DNA of 64,000 nucleotides, from contig NW_006766884.1 in NCBI RefSeq assembly GCF_000275845.1, forward strand, positions 1,295,720-1,359,719, given 5' to 3'. Shown here one piece after another: positions 45,313-55,382 of the stretch (its first letter is position 1; every line of letters begins with the position of its first letter). This stretch comes from Dichomitus squalens LYAD-421 SS1. Taxonomy: Eukaryota > Basidiomycota > Agaricomycetes > Polyporales > Polyporaceae. The translations under genes and the position numbers were made by a program. A model generated the notes under the pieces. That model searched no databases, was not told the origin of the DNA, and was given only the letters and a program-made list of their open reading frames with translations.

Positions 45313-46379
45313 ATGTCTACATCGGAGTTTTACTTGTCGATCACACCTCTCAAGTTGTCGGGTACGTCTTGCTTTGTCGGCTTCCGTGGGGTTGCAGGCT
45401 AGAATCATTCCACAGAAATCCCTTCCGAGGACGTAATCATCAAAGCCGGTCGCGAGGTTTTGAACGACACTGCGAATTGGAAACATGGAAAGAGCTTCCA
45501 CAAGAACACTGTGAAGACGCTGTCCCGCAAGAAGGGTCCGAAGGACGGCGCAGCCTGGCATGCCCGGGTGAGCGAACACGACAAGGACGAAGTGACCTTC
45601 GAGGAGTTTTGGGACAAACTAGGGAAAGACAAAGCAAACAACGAGATGCAGTATGTTACCAGTCATTGCAATGGCTAGGAGGTATTGACCGATATCACGC
45701 GCCAAGATATATCCCTGAAATCGAGAAGGTCCAATTGATCAAACAGATCTCCCAAAACCAGTCCGTTTGGACGCTATTCTACAAATTCCCACCCCCAGTT
45801 TCGCCCCGTGTATTCACTGTCGTGCAAACGATTTGGTTCAGCGAGACGTCTCCGAGGACAGGGTAAGCAGATTTCTTACATGGGTTTATGCGAATCCCTT
45901 GATCTTACCTTTCTAACACTAGAATCGTCGTCTCTGTGCCTGTCGATGTCTCGGGGGACCCGGAGGCCGAAAAGTTGGAGGAGAAAGGCGTCAAGGGCCG
46001 TTACGCGAGTGTTGAACGCATCTTGGAGCTTGATAACGGCAAGGTCGAATGGCGCATGGCGACTTCCAGCACTCCAGGTGGGAACATCCCGGTATTCATC
46101 GCGGAATCCTCTATACCAGGCTCCATCGCGAACGTAAGTCCGGTCGTTGCTTTCCCTACCAGAGATTTCATTGACCGCGTACTTTCACAGGATGTGAAAC
46201 ACTTCCTAGGGTGGCTGAAGGGAGTACGTGGCTCGAAGAAGGCAGACGAATCGGCGACCGGCGACGTCGCCCCTGCTGCAACTGCAGAAGTCCATGCTGC
46301 CGCCGCTGAGGAATCTGCTGTGCCCAACGCAGCCGCCGCCGAAGCCTCTGCACCGGGAGCTGCTGCTGGGGTCGCGTAA
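45313..46379 (+). CDS. DUF3074 START-like domain protein
   Basis: A fungal protein with a DUF3074 (START/Bet v1-like) fold, likely a hydrophobic-ligand-binding protein; the ligand is unknown. Exon 1 starts at 45313 (MSTSEFYLSITPLKLS). Later exons carry DVIIKAGREVLNDTANWKHG, FHKNTVKTLSRKKGP and EVTFEEFWDKLG. They continue with IPEIEKVQLIKQISQNQSVW, SPRVFTVVQTIWF and IVVSVPVDVSGDPE. The signature region VKGRYASVERILELDNGKVE then WRMATSSTPGGNIPVFIAES is the strongest family match. The C-terminus is an Ala-rich low-complexity tail. Introns at about 45361-45417, 45651-45708, 45862-45924 and near 46135-46191 restore the frame. Family call is confident, function unknown. Confidence 0.85.
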
Positions 46380-46586
46380 CAGACGATCACATGGCCAACG
46401 CTGATCCCTCGCTAAGGCCTCCCATCCTGGACAATGTCTAATCGAGGAATAAACGTTGTGTTCCCCATCTGTACAGTTCCCAATTACATGCTGCCGGACC
46501 TCGCTTCGTTGTACATTTGTCCCTCTTGTTCCGGTCCTCCCCATCGAGTTATCGTACATGCGTTTGTTACGGTTCCTCGGGTTCAA

Positions 46587-48894
46587 TCATGCCAATTCCA
46601 AGTATCTTTCCACTATAGAAAATCGATGTGTCAATCCCAAGGCTGGGCACGTCCTGATAGAAGGGAACAAAGGAACACAAACCTTCCCAGCTGGTAACCG
46701 CCTCGTTCCACAACCTAACCTCATGCTGTCTCGTACCACCGAAGTGTTCCACAAAGTCATTCCCGAACACAGCCTCCTCGCGTGCGATGCTCTCTGGACG
46801 CATCATGCGCTCAGTGGCGGCCTCAAGGGAGGTTGGCAGCATCTGAACCTGTACAGATCGCTCGGATATTTCGGAGGGGAGTGTAGTGTAGTGAGTAATT
46901 TTGAGGTACCAAGCAGTCAATCTTCGTTCAAACACGAGGAGGGTTTCGAACGCACCTTCCCTGCCTTCTTGTCTTCGAGCGTCAACTGGCTGACAGGTGG
47001 CCCAGGGAGACGCAGCTTCTTCTCAATGCCACGCAGCCCCAGAGCGAAGATTGCGCTCAACGCAAAGTAGGGATTCATGTCCGCCCCAGGCACCCGGATC
47101 TCCATCCGAGTGGCCGCTGGTGGGACGGAAGGGGGCGAGATTATCCGAACAGACGCGGCGCGCGAGTCGTACCCGTAGGTGACCGCATTCGGCGCCCAGA
47201 ACGCCTCGCCTCCAACGAGACGCTTGTATCCGTTGATCGTCGGCACGAGCTACAGACAGACAATGTGAATGTCGTCGGGTTCAGGTTCAGATGCACGACT
47301 AACCATAGGCATAACTGGACGGACGGGATGCGATGAGCTCTCGATATGGAGACATCAGGGGAACACACACCATCCGGAAGGCCATCCAGGATTCCGGCCA
47401 GGAACCATTCGCCTTCTTGACTAAGGAACTTCGTGTCGTCATATTGCGCATCAGTGCGTCCGTTCTTCAAATCAGCATCGGAGACGGCAAAAATACTCTT
47501 CCCATTGGCGTCGCGCAACGATACGTGAATATGCCTGAGTAACGTCAGCAAAAATCGAAGGAGTGCATGACTCAGATACATACCCGCTACAGCCCGGAAG
47601 CTGGTTTGACAAGGAACAATCAGCAATGCACGAGACCCAAGACATTGAAGCGTACATTGCCCCAGGGTTTGGCCATGAAGCTTGGTACCACTCCATGCTT
47701 GATACCGATACTCTTAGCAAGGAATTTGAATAGGATGGCATTATCAGCCATTCGCAGAGCGTCAGTATATGCCAGCGCGGTCTCGTAGACACCCGGCCCG
47801 GTCTCCGTGTCTATACCAAGGTGAGAAGTTGGCCAAGCTGAGACTTCACATACGCACGATGCCCTTCCAGCGGTACTTGGAACTTCAAGCTCTCATCGAA
47901 GATGTCGTTAAAGTATCCGGTGTTGAGCTGCGTGCGCAACAACGAATACCCATGCACTAGAGAGAGAGAGACTCATGAGATAGTCGTCGCCTTGGCATAG
48001 GAGGAATATATACTTCCGGACGTCAACGGCTGAAGGTCGGTGAACTTCTTCGCCGCCAAAGAATCGGGAGTTTCTGTGTAAATGAGTAACTAGATGAGGA
48101 CGAATCCTTGTCGCTGTGAAAGTGCATACCTTTGAATTGGAAGTACTGCAGACATATAAGGAGCCGATAAGTAGAATAGGGGCGTTGTGTGGGCCACCAA
48201 CCTCATATTCACAGCCGGCCATACACCGCCAGCCATTGTTGCGCGCGTTGACGACAATTTGTCGTAGCACGCCGCGGGGATCTGCGCAGATGGGCTCCCT
48301 TGTGTCCGGGTCCAAGAACGAGACGAGGAAGAATGGCACGTTGCCCTCCCAGGGTATCCGCCGATATGTCGCGAGATCTATGGACGCGATAAGGTCACGG
48401 TAACCATTCGCTCTATTGGAGATCAACAGCTCCTTGGGATATACGGTGTCGTGCATGTCCCATCCGCTACAGTTCGAAGGACTTCATGAGCACGCTATCA
48501 ATGACGCAGTATGCAAGCACACTGACAAAATGACGCTGCAGAAGTTGAACCCTTCGGAACTCGCGGCGCTGAGAAACTTCTCCTTAGACTAGAGGAATGT
48601 GTCAGCTTATTGAATCATGATTGAACGCTATATGTAACCTACCATGTACTTTCCTCTCAGGACACCATCGACTAGGAGCCGACCTATTTCAATCGCGGTC
48701 CTAGTAGATCCAGGGAGATTAAGCAACATACCATCAATGCCTAAATATAATGAGCAGATTACAGGTTGCATGCAGGTTCTCTACTCACCCGCAACCTTCA
48801 CTTTGATGTCGTCCTTGAGCAAAGCTTCCAGGTCAGATATCGAGTTCGGAGCACTCGATGTCGGCGTCACGCCGACGACTTTGTTCCCGGACAT
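46587..48894 (-). CDS. Glutamine-synthetase-like protein (GS-I/FluG C-terminal type)
   Basis: A glutamine-synthetase-fold enzyme related to prokaryotic-type GS and the C-terminal part of FluG. It starts at 48894 (MSGNKVVGVTPTSSAPNSIS). Exons then give DDIKVKVAG, a GMLLNLPGSTRTAIEIGRLL block, WDMHDTVYPKELLISNRANG, FFLVSFLDPDTREPICADPR and RCMAGCEYE (the catalytic GxExE region). HIHVSLRDANGKSIF, TINGYKRLVGGEAFWAP and RMEIRVPGADMNPYFALSAI follow. The end is FVEHFGGTRQHEVRLWNEAV, then SWE and a last exon of about 26 bases giving VERYLELA. The N-terminal amidohydrolase domain of FluG is absent, so this is a GS-only form. Many introns. Substrate could be glutamate or another gamma-glutamyl acceptor. 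Confidence 0.92.
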
Positions 48895-49124
48895 GGCGAG
48901 CGCCGCTGAATATCTGTAGTAGCTGAATATGTGGAGCTCTGTCTGGCGTATGTCGAATGAGCAACTAATCGAGTTGATGGACGTCCTGAAGCTTGAGCTG
49001 CGGGCTGAACCACAGACGCATACAGACGCCGGTATTGGAGCGGCCCTGACCAGATTGCGATGATCGCATCCGAGCGCCTCAACCTCGATCCACCAGTGGC
49101 CTTATCTCACAAAGTACAATCATC
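48895..49124. promoter_or_regulatory. Divergent promoter region (GS-like / WD40 gene)
   Basis: About 230 bases between two outward-facing start codons; a short shared promoter is likely. No motif identified. Confidence 0.45.
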
Positions 49125-50495
49125 ATGTCCTGGCAACTCCGGGAAACTGTCGCAGTCCCATCCGGGGTGTCTGCGGTATCGTTCGGAGCAGACGATACCG
49201 TGATCGCTGGTTCGGGTAGGTTGTAGCACGCAGTCGCTGGACCATACTGAGTGTTGGCATCTAGAGGACGGCTCTCTGAGATGGTACACACTTCCCTCGA
49301 CCAAAGTCGTCAAGGCGATCAAAGCGCTTGGAGAAGAGATAGCGTCGATAGCATATCAACCCCCTAAGAAGTCAGAACAAGGCAGCATCTGGGTTGCAAG
49401 CGGTCGCCGAGTAAGCGTGGCTGAGGGTCCGATATCAGTTTCACTGACAGCCATCTAGGTACTATCTTTTCCTTCAGACACGTCGAAAATGATCAGCACA
49501 ATACAAGATGCAGTCGTTGTGGTTGACATTGGCGAAGATGACGACGACATTCTCAACGAGGTATGGTTGAGCTATCCAGACATTCGGAGGATGCTGATGC
49601 CCCGCCGGGTAGCCAGCTCAGCATCAGTGAAAACGGAAAATACCTTGCATTCAGCTCAGATTCTGGTGCCGTCGGGATCATGGACCTTTCATCTAGATTA
49701 GTGACGCGCATGAAGAGCCGCCACACTACGGTGGGTACAAACAAGCAAGTTTCCGACAATATGCCTAGAATCAACGGAAGAATTATAGGTTTGTGGTTCC
49801 GTGAAATTCATACCAGATCGCCCTAGCGAGATTGTTAGTGGCGGGTTTGATTCCGCTATCTTGCACTTCGACATAGGGCAAGGTAGCATATTATCACAAC
49901 GTGATATCAGTAAGTGCATGTTCGTCGTTCTCGTCTACTTGCCAGCACCGTTCCAATGGTGTGTTTCAGCCGCACCACCGCCCTCCGGGGGAATCTCGCT
50001 TTCGCCGCCATTCGTGCTCTCCTTGTCCGTCGGCCCATCTGGTCTGTTTGTTGTCAGTACGGCGGATGGCCGAGCATGGGTGGGTGGAGGTGGAGAAAAG
50101 CGCTCCGACCGCAAGAAGAAAAGACCACGAAGATGGGAAGGTCTCAAGGAAGACGATGGCCTCTGGTTGCAAGTAGCCGATGGTCCCATCGTTGGAGCGT
50201 GAGTCAAATCAAGATGACTTGAGCCACTATTGTACATTGACATGATTGGCCTAGTGCATTCACGCACGACGACCGCTTCCTTACGTGCTCACTTCTAGGA
50301 TCACTCGCCGAGTACACTCTGTCCCGGGGCGCAGATGGGAAACTACGAGCGGAGCAGAGGTGGAGCGCATCCACGCAAAGCTTGGAGAAGGTGAACGCCA
50401 TCGCCGGCAGCCAGTCCCGGGTAGCTGTAGCCGGGTTCGGGAAGGATGGCAAAGGAGTGATCGAGATATGGCATACCGTCCAGGACATGCAGTAG
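49125..50495 (+). CDS. WD40-repeat protein (WDR53-like)
   Basis: A small WD40 propeller protein. It starts at 49125 (MSWQLRETVAVPSGVSAVSF). An intron joins VIAGS to EDGSLRWYTLPSTKVVKAIK. Later exons carry IASIAYQPPKKSEQGSIWVA, SKMISTIQDAVVVVDIGEDD, SISENGKYLAFSSDSGAVGI and SVKFIPDRPSEIVSGGFDSA. They continue with FDIGQGSILSQ, SLSVGPSGLFVVSTADGRAW, then a basic segment KRSDRKKKRPRRWE and GPIVGAAFTHDDRFLTC. It ends VIEIWHTVQDMQ. The repeats are degenerate but read as about six blades. The resemblance to WDR53 is moderate and gives no firm function; such proteins are scaffolds. Confidence 0.8.
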
Positions 50496-50819
50496 CATCA
50501 TGCAATCAGACATGCCCACGAACCTTGACGTGCATATATCAGCCTGAAAATCTGACAGCATCTTCACGCTCTGAGCCAACGCCAGCTCAAGGAGGGCTGG
50601 CTTGGGAGGTTATTTACGTGTGATTCAATGATGTGCTCACTCGACTAAACTCGAAGGTGTAGGGCGGGGTAGTGCTCAGTCCCAGGATCATTCAAACTTG
50701 AAATACGCGCCAAGACTCAAGCTTCTTCATAAACATTCCGCAAGTCAAGTCTACTTAGAACTTTGACACGAGGGTAATCGGTATCTATCAGGCCCTCCTG
50801 CTCCCATCTGAGGACGTCA

Positions 50820-52967
50820 TCAGCATCCCGCCCGTCGCCTGCCCACACGCTCAGCACCCAACAACGTCGAATGTTCATCCTCGTCCGAATCCTCGGAGCT
50901 TGATGGTTGGCGGTGATCATCCTCGCCCTCCGATTCCGGCTCTGAACTTGACCAGTCTTCCCTCGGGCGGATGGCAGTCCGACCCCACATCCGCTCTGGC
51001 CGTTCTTCCATCAGCTCGACGTCCAGAATCATGCCAAAGGGGGGAAGGTCCTCCTCTGACCGTCGGCGAGTTACGGTCCGCTGGCCAGGCTTAGGACGCA
51101 GCGTGAGCCGAACTCGGCCCCAGATAGGGTTCGCCTGGGAGGCCACCTCGTCCCTATGTGTCGGGAATGAGAAGGTTGCCTGGACGGCCGAGGTCTCTGC
51201 GATACGATTCCAGTTCTTGACATGGCACGAAACGGGGAGCCGGCATTGGGATGGTTTGTCCTGAGATAGAGGCTGGTGCGATGTGTCGAGGGTTGTGAGC
51301 TTGTCGGCAGGGGGGGAGAAGTCGGGCCAGACGTAAGACACTTCTGCCCGTAAATGCTTACGTCGGACAATATACGCTGTTTGACGTGAAGAAGTGGTGA
51401 AGCAGCAGGGGATGATGGAGATGCGGAACTGGATGGTCTTGCTTGCCAGACTGATGCCAAGCAATTCGGTCCCTGCGGCGACCGACGGCGACCCCTCTTG
51501 TCTGTGCTCGGAGGCCGGTTGCGGCTCCCTGGGCTTCGAGATATCGACCTTGTAGCCGAGCCCAGTGAGCATCATGAGAGACCAAGGAGCCAACTCAATG
51601 TCGGCCATAACGCTGCGAGGCTCGTACGGCCATCTGCACGCAACCGTGGCAACAGGTGAGGATTCCCCCAGCAACAACGCTGGACGATCCTGTGGGAGTC
51701 GGTGGGATATGTAGACGTCTTGGATGCAGACGTCCTCTCGGAGCGCCTCGAGCTGAGCCCGACCAAGCACCGCGAAACGCACGAAGCAAGATGTTTTGTG
51801 GGAAAGGCCAGGGATGACTTGGGCACCGACGACGTACTGCTGCGAGCGCGGGTCCTCACGGCGCAAAACAAGAGCCAATACCCTGTTCTTGCTGTCTAGA
51901 CAACACAGGGGTGCCAGTAGAAGATGATGCTCGCGATGAGGTAGAGTGCCGACGGGGAGCGTAGGCAGCCTCGCGCGCGTGCCATAGCCGGTAATAGCGT
52001 ACCGCGGAAGAGGGAGGTTGTTGAGGCCGAGGAGGCCTGCGAGTTTCGCATGAGAGATCGTGGTCACATCCATGTTCCTGCGGTTGGGATTATCGAAGGC
52101 TTCGGGAGATGACGCGAACAGATGTCCTTCGGATTCGGGGGAGGTAGATGAGATGGAGGCTCGCGACCAGTTGACGTGAGAGACTCTCGGGCCCCACACG
52201 AAGAGGGTCTGATCTGGGAGCTGCTTGAGGATTTCCTCCTGCAACCTGACGAACGCGTAGTTGCCCTCCCCGTAGATGGTCGGCATGTGGATACCGAAGA
52301 TACCCAAAAGAGAGTATGCGCGGTCCTCGAGACGAGTGGTAACCCGACGAGCCGCCCACGACATCCTGCGCGCAACGCTTACACCAGTGAGCGGTGCTCG
52401 ATGGTTGAGGACTTCGAGGTCGATACCAGTGACAGTGCTGATGATCTGGGCGAGGGTGTCCTTGGTGCCGAGAACTCGCCAATCCTTCGAAAGAAAGATG
52501 ACGGTGCGAGGGGCGATGAGCTCCTGGAGCGTCCATCCGCGCCTGTGCCAGATGCTATTGCAGAACTGCTCGTGAACCTCGAAGGAGGTGTGAGGAGTCC
52601 CGACACAGGTCACATCAACGAGGTAGGCGTAGCAGACGGATGCCTGCTGATACCACGCATACATCGAGTTGATCGCTTCGGAGAGCTCTGCGCTGCTGGT
52701 CTTGTCGATGCAGCAGGTATCCACCCAGCCGTAGTCATATCCCTGCTCGCGAGCGAAGGCGCAGAAGTCTCTGACCTTCTGGGGAATGTGGGTAAAGATG
52801 TTGTAGTCGGGGTCGGTACTTTGGTGCGAAGTCGCCTGGGCCCTCGACAGAGCTTGATACGACAGCTCCCGATCGCCGTCCCAGACATGAGAGAGAATGG
52901 CATAGGGTATCTCCGTTGGGCGGTCTACCCAATGGAACAGCCCGGTCTTTGTGTCAATGAGTCGCAT
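50820..52967 (-). CDS. HET-domain protein (heterokaryon incompatibility family)
   Basis: A single-exon protein of 715 residues, unlike its intron-rich neighbours. It starts at 52967 (MRLIDTKTGLFHWVDRPTEI). The HET domain fills about the first 200 residues with IPYAILSHVWDGDRE, YDYGWVDTCCIDKTSSAELS, NSMYAWYQQASVCYAYL and WHRRGWTLQELIAPRTVIFL, which are diagnostic for the family. The segment RRVTTRLEDRAYSLLGIFGI and MPTIYGEGNYAFVRLQEEIL is the usual extension in Agaricomycete HET proteins. The rest is not a repeat domain (no NACHT, ankyrin or WD40 seen) and ends in an acidic Ser/Glu-rich tail. HET proteins can trigger cell death on non-self recognition in ascomycetes; whether this one does is unknown. 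Confidence 0.92.
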   Translation of the reverse strand: MRLIDTKTGLFHWVDRPTEIPYAILSHVWDGDRELSYQALSRAQATSHQSTDPDYNIFTHIPQKVRDFCAFAREQGYDYGWVDTCCIDKTSSAELSEAINSMYAWYQQASVCYAYLVDVTCVGTPHTSFEVHEQFCNSIWHRRGWTLQELIAPRTVIFLSKDWRVLGTKDTLAQIISTVTGIDLEVLNHRAPLTGVSVARRMSWAARRVTTRLEDRAYSLLGIFGIHMPTIYGEGNYAFVRLQEEILKQLPDQTLFVWGPRVSHVNWSRASISSTSPESEGHLFASSPEAFDNPNRRNMDVTTISHAKLAGLLGLNNLPLPRYAITGYGTRARLPTLPVGTLPHREHHLLLAPLCCLDSKNRVLALVLRREDPRSQQYVVGAQVIPGLSHKTSCFVRFAVLGRAQLEALREDVCIQDVYISHRLPQDRPALLLGESSPVATVACRWPYEPRSVMADIELAPWSLMMLTGLGYKVDISKPREPQPASEHRQEGSPSVAAGTELLGISLASKTIQFRISIIPCCFTTSSRQTAYIVRRKHLRAEVSYVWPDFSPPADKLTTLDTSHQPLSQDKPSQCRLPVSCHVKNWNRIAETSAVQATFSFPTHRDEVASQANPIWGRVRLTLRPKPGQRTVTRRRSEEDLPPFGMILDVELMEERPERMWGRTAIRPREDWSSSEPESEGEDDHRQPSSSEDSDEDEHSTLLGAERVGRRRAGC

Positions 52968-53576
52968 GGAGGGTGAATATCGAAGAGTAAGCGGAGGGTC
53001 AGTGACGCTTTATAGGAAATGTACACATACCTGAGTGGCTGCGGCACGGTGCTGTGAGATGCTGTGCTGGTGGCCATCCATTTCAGGCTGTGAGCGGGCT
53101 GTGTTTGGCTCCGAGGTATTGGTCTCGCAGCACGCCTGCACTTTCGTTCCTTCCGATAGACTTCGTAGCACAGTTCAAAGCACCAGATTGGAAATGGCGA
53201 TGTGCATGCTGGGTCAAGGAACGGTATGTGACTCATCAATGATGGCACGATTGGGAACTGGACTTACCGCCTACTGCGTCCAAATGTAAGGAGCACTTGT
53301 GCCCCACATAACGCCTCAGCGCGATATGCCACAGAAGTCTGCCTGGCACGCCTGTGAATCGTCAAGATGACCTCTGGACATCAGCTCACGCATACGTAGT
53401 GGAATCACTGAGTATATGTACATGCCATGATATACTTTACATCTTGCGCTACCGTACAATCCGTGGTAATATACAGAATGTTGCTGGGCGTTCAGTCATC
53501 GTCACCATCCCTATCTTTGAACTCTCCGAATTCCCACTTGAAGCAATCCTACAATTGTATAGGTTAGCCCGGGCCA
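52968..53576. other. Intergenic region HET-ATG15
   Basis: About 600 bases between the HET gene start and the ATG15 stop, both genes on the minus strand. It should carry the HET promoter. Nothing else was recognised. Confidence 0.4.
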
Positions 53577-54994
53577 TCAACAGCAGCCAGCGATCAGACT
53601 CACTAAACACTCGTCTTCCGCCTTCGCGACAGGAACCTCGTTATCGTCATCCCAACCCCCCTCAGGCTCCGCCTCAATGACATGCGTGATGACCTCCTTG
53701 ATCACATGCTTCCGAATATCGACCCGCCAGCCGAGCTTACCCACTGTGTCATACACGATCGATCTGCCCAGGTGACACCTCGTCTCGAGGGCATATCCTG
53801 CCTGAGCGCAAGGCGAACCCGCACCCGTGCACACGCCTTGCGGGATGGGGTCGGCGTTGTGGTAGACGTGGGTGACGGGGGCGCGCCCGTAGGCTGGTGG
53901 TGACGGGGATGTACTGTTCTTCGTTGGAGGGGGGAATGGTAGGTGGAGACGTTGAGCTGCGAGACGCTCGCCAGGTGCCTCGAACGCTACGGCTGGGAGG
54001 CCGAAGGTTGCCCCCAGTAGGGACGCAAGTGACCCGCCGAGCGAATGTCCCACAAGCCATATATCTGCATTAGGGTACAGTGCGGTCAAGTTATTGACGA
54101 GACCCTATTATTGGACATGAGCGCAATAGCTCTTCGATCAGATCCTCTTAACGCACCACGCCGATATTGTAGAACAAGCTGTCTTGGACGAGCGCATCGG
54201 TTAGGCAAGTATTGTCACATCGCCAGTGCTTAGCATAGCAGTCGCACACTTGGTGGAATATCCAGGTGATGTCCACGCGCGCGCAGCAGCATGAGAAGAG
54301 CAGGTTGTCATTGAACTTGTCCTTCTTCGAAGAGGGGCCTTGGAGGGTCGTGCCTTTGATCGAAAGCACGACCGTGGCATTGTCTGGGGAAAGGAAGACG
54401 TGGCCGCGGAAGCCGTCCGCCTTATCTTCCCAGCCAAAGGGAAAGCTCTGCACCCACGACATAAGTCATATCAGTCTTCGCTCTATGGCTTTCGACACCG
54501 GGGTGGAGAAGGGCCGGACGGGAGAACGTACGTACCGTGTTCCATGCGGGATCGATATCGTACCAATTCGGTCGTCCCGGGAGCGCGTATGCGTTGCCTG
54601 TCATACGAGCAAGCTGTGAGAGGGTGTGCTTGTCCTCTACGTCTGGAGCGAGGACTTGGACCTCTTCCCACTCGACCGGTTCGCTCTCTTGGAATCGTGA
54701 CGACCGGACGCGGGCATGCTGAAACGCAGCGGCGTTCCTAGGACGATGAACAGTAGTCGGCGTGGCCTGCAATAATATCACCGTACTCGAAGGGCGTTGA
54801 CTGCTTCCAGTGGAGATCTCGAAAGCAACTTCGCTGAGTTCGCGGACGTCGCCATCCTCCAAACGAGGTGTATATTCGGTATGCAGTTCAAATGAGATAG
54901 GTGTGCGTGCTGTAGTCCCTTCTCTAGCATTAGTAGATGCGGTGTGAGAGATTGCGGAGAGTAATAGCGGCAGCAGAGAGGCTAGGATGCGCAT
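53577..54994 (-). CDS. ATG15: ATG15, vacuolar autophagic phospholipase
   Basis: A class 3 lipase that breaks down autophagic bodies inside the vacuole. It starts at 54994 with a hydrophobic signal-anchor (MRILASLLPLLLSAISHTAS). The lumenal part contains LSQLARMTGNAYALPG and NWYDIDPAWNT, then GWEDKADGFRGHVFLSPDN and CCARVDITWIFHQVCDCYAK with the Cys-rich segment typical of Atg15. The lipase nucleophile elbow is WLVGHSLGGSLASLLG (GxSxG). The C-terminal exon has THVYHNADPIPQGVCTG, GYALETRCHLGRSIVYDTVG and an end with two Cys. Two introns are needed (near 54466-54535 and 54090-54150). The length and order fit the family. Confidence 0.95.
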
Positions 54995-55382
54995 CGCGCA
55001 ACAGACAGAGACATGGAGGCGTCAAGTTTATGACGACCGCCAGTAAGTCGTTCTGACTGTTGTGGCGGAGGACAGGCCCGCACAAAGACTTTTCGGGACT
55101 TCCGGGCGGTGCTAACACCCGGTCAAGTCCCATATCGGGACATATCCTGAGGACTTATCGCCCAGAACCGTAAGCAGAAATCACGAACGTGGGGTGGCTG
55201 CGGCCCTCTCGGCGGGTGCAGTCGCCCTTGGTCTCATCTCCCTCCTCTCTCACCGGTCGATGCTCGCTCCCTCGACGCCGACGTCCTCAGCATCGACAGT
55301 GACCACAGCCAGCACCATTGCTAAGCCTACTTGCTACACGCAGTGACGAACGCCACGACTAATCACGACTTCACGACCACTC
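54995..55382. promoter_or_regulatory. Divergent promoter region (ATG15 / membrane protein)
   Basis: About 390 bases between outward-facing start codons. It should hold both promoters. No motif identified. Confidence 0.4.

Noticed and set aside
52176..52976. A 266-residue plus-strand open frame opposite the HET gene
   Set aside because: It is antisense to the HET domain, which is certain from its motifs.
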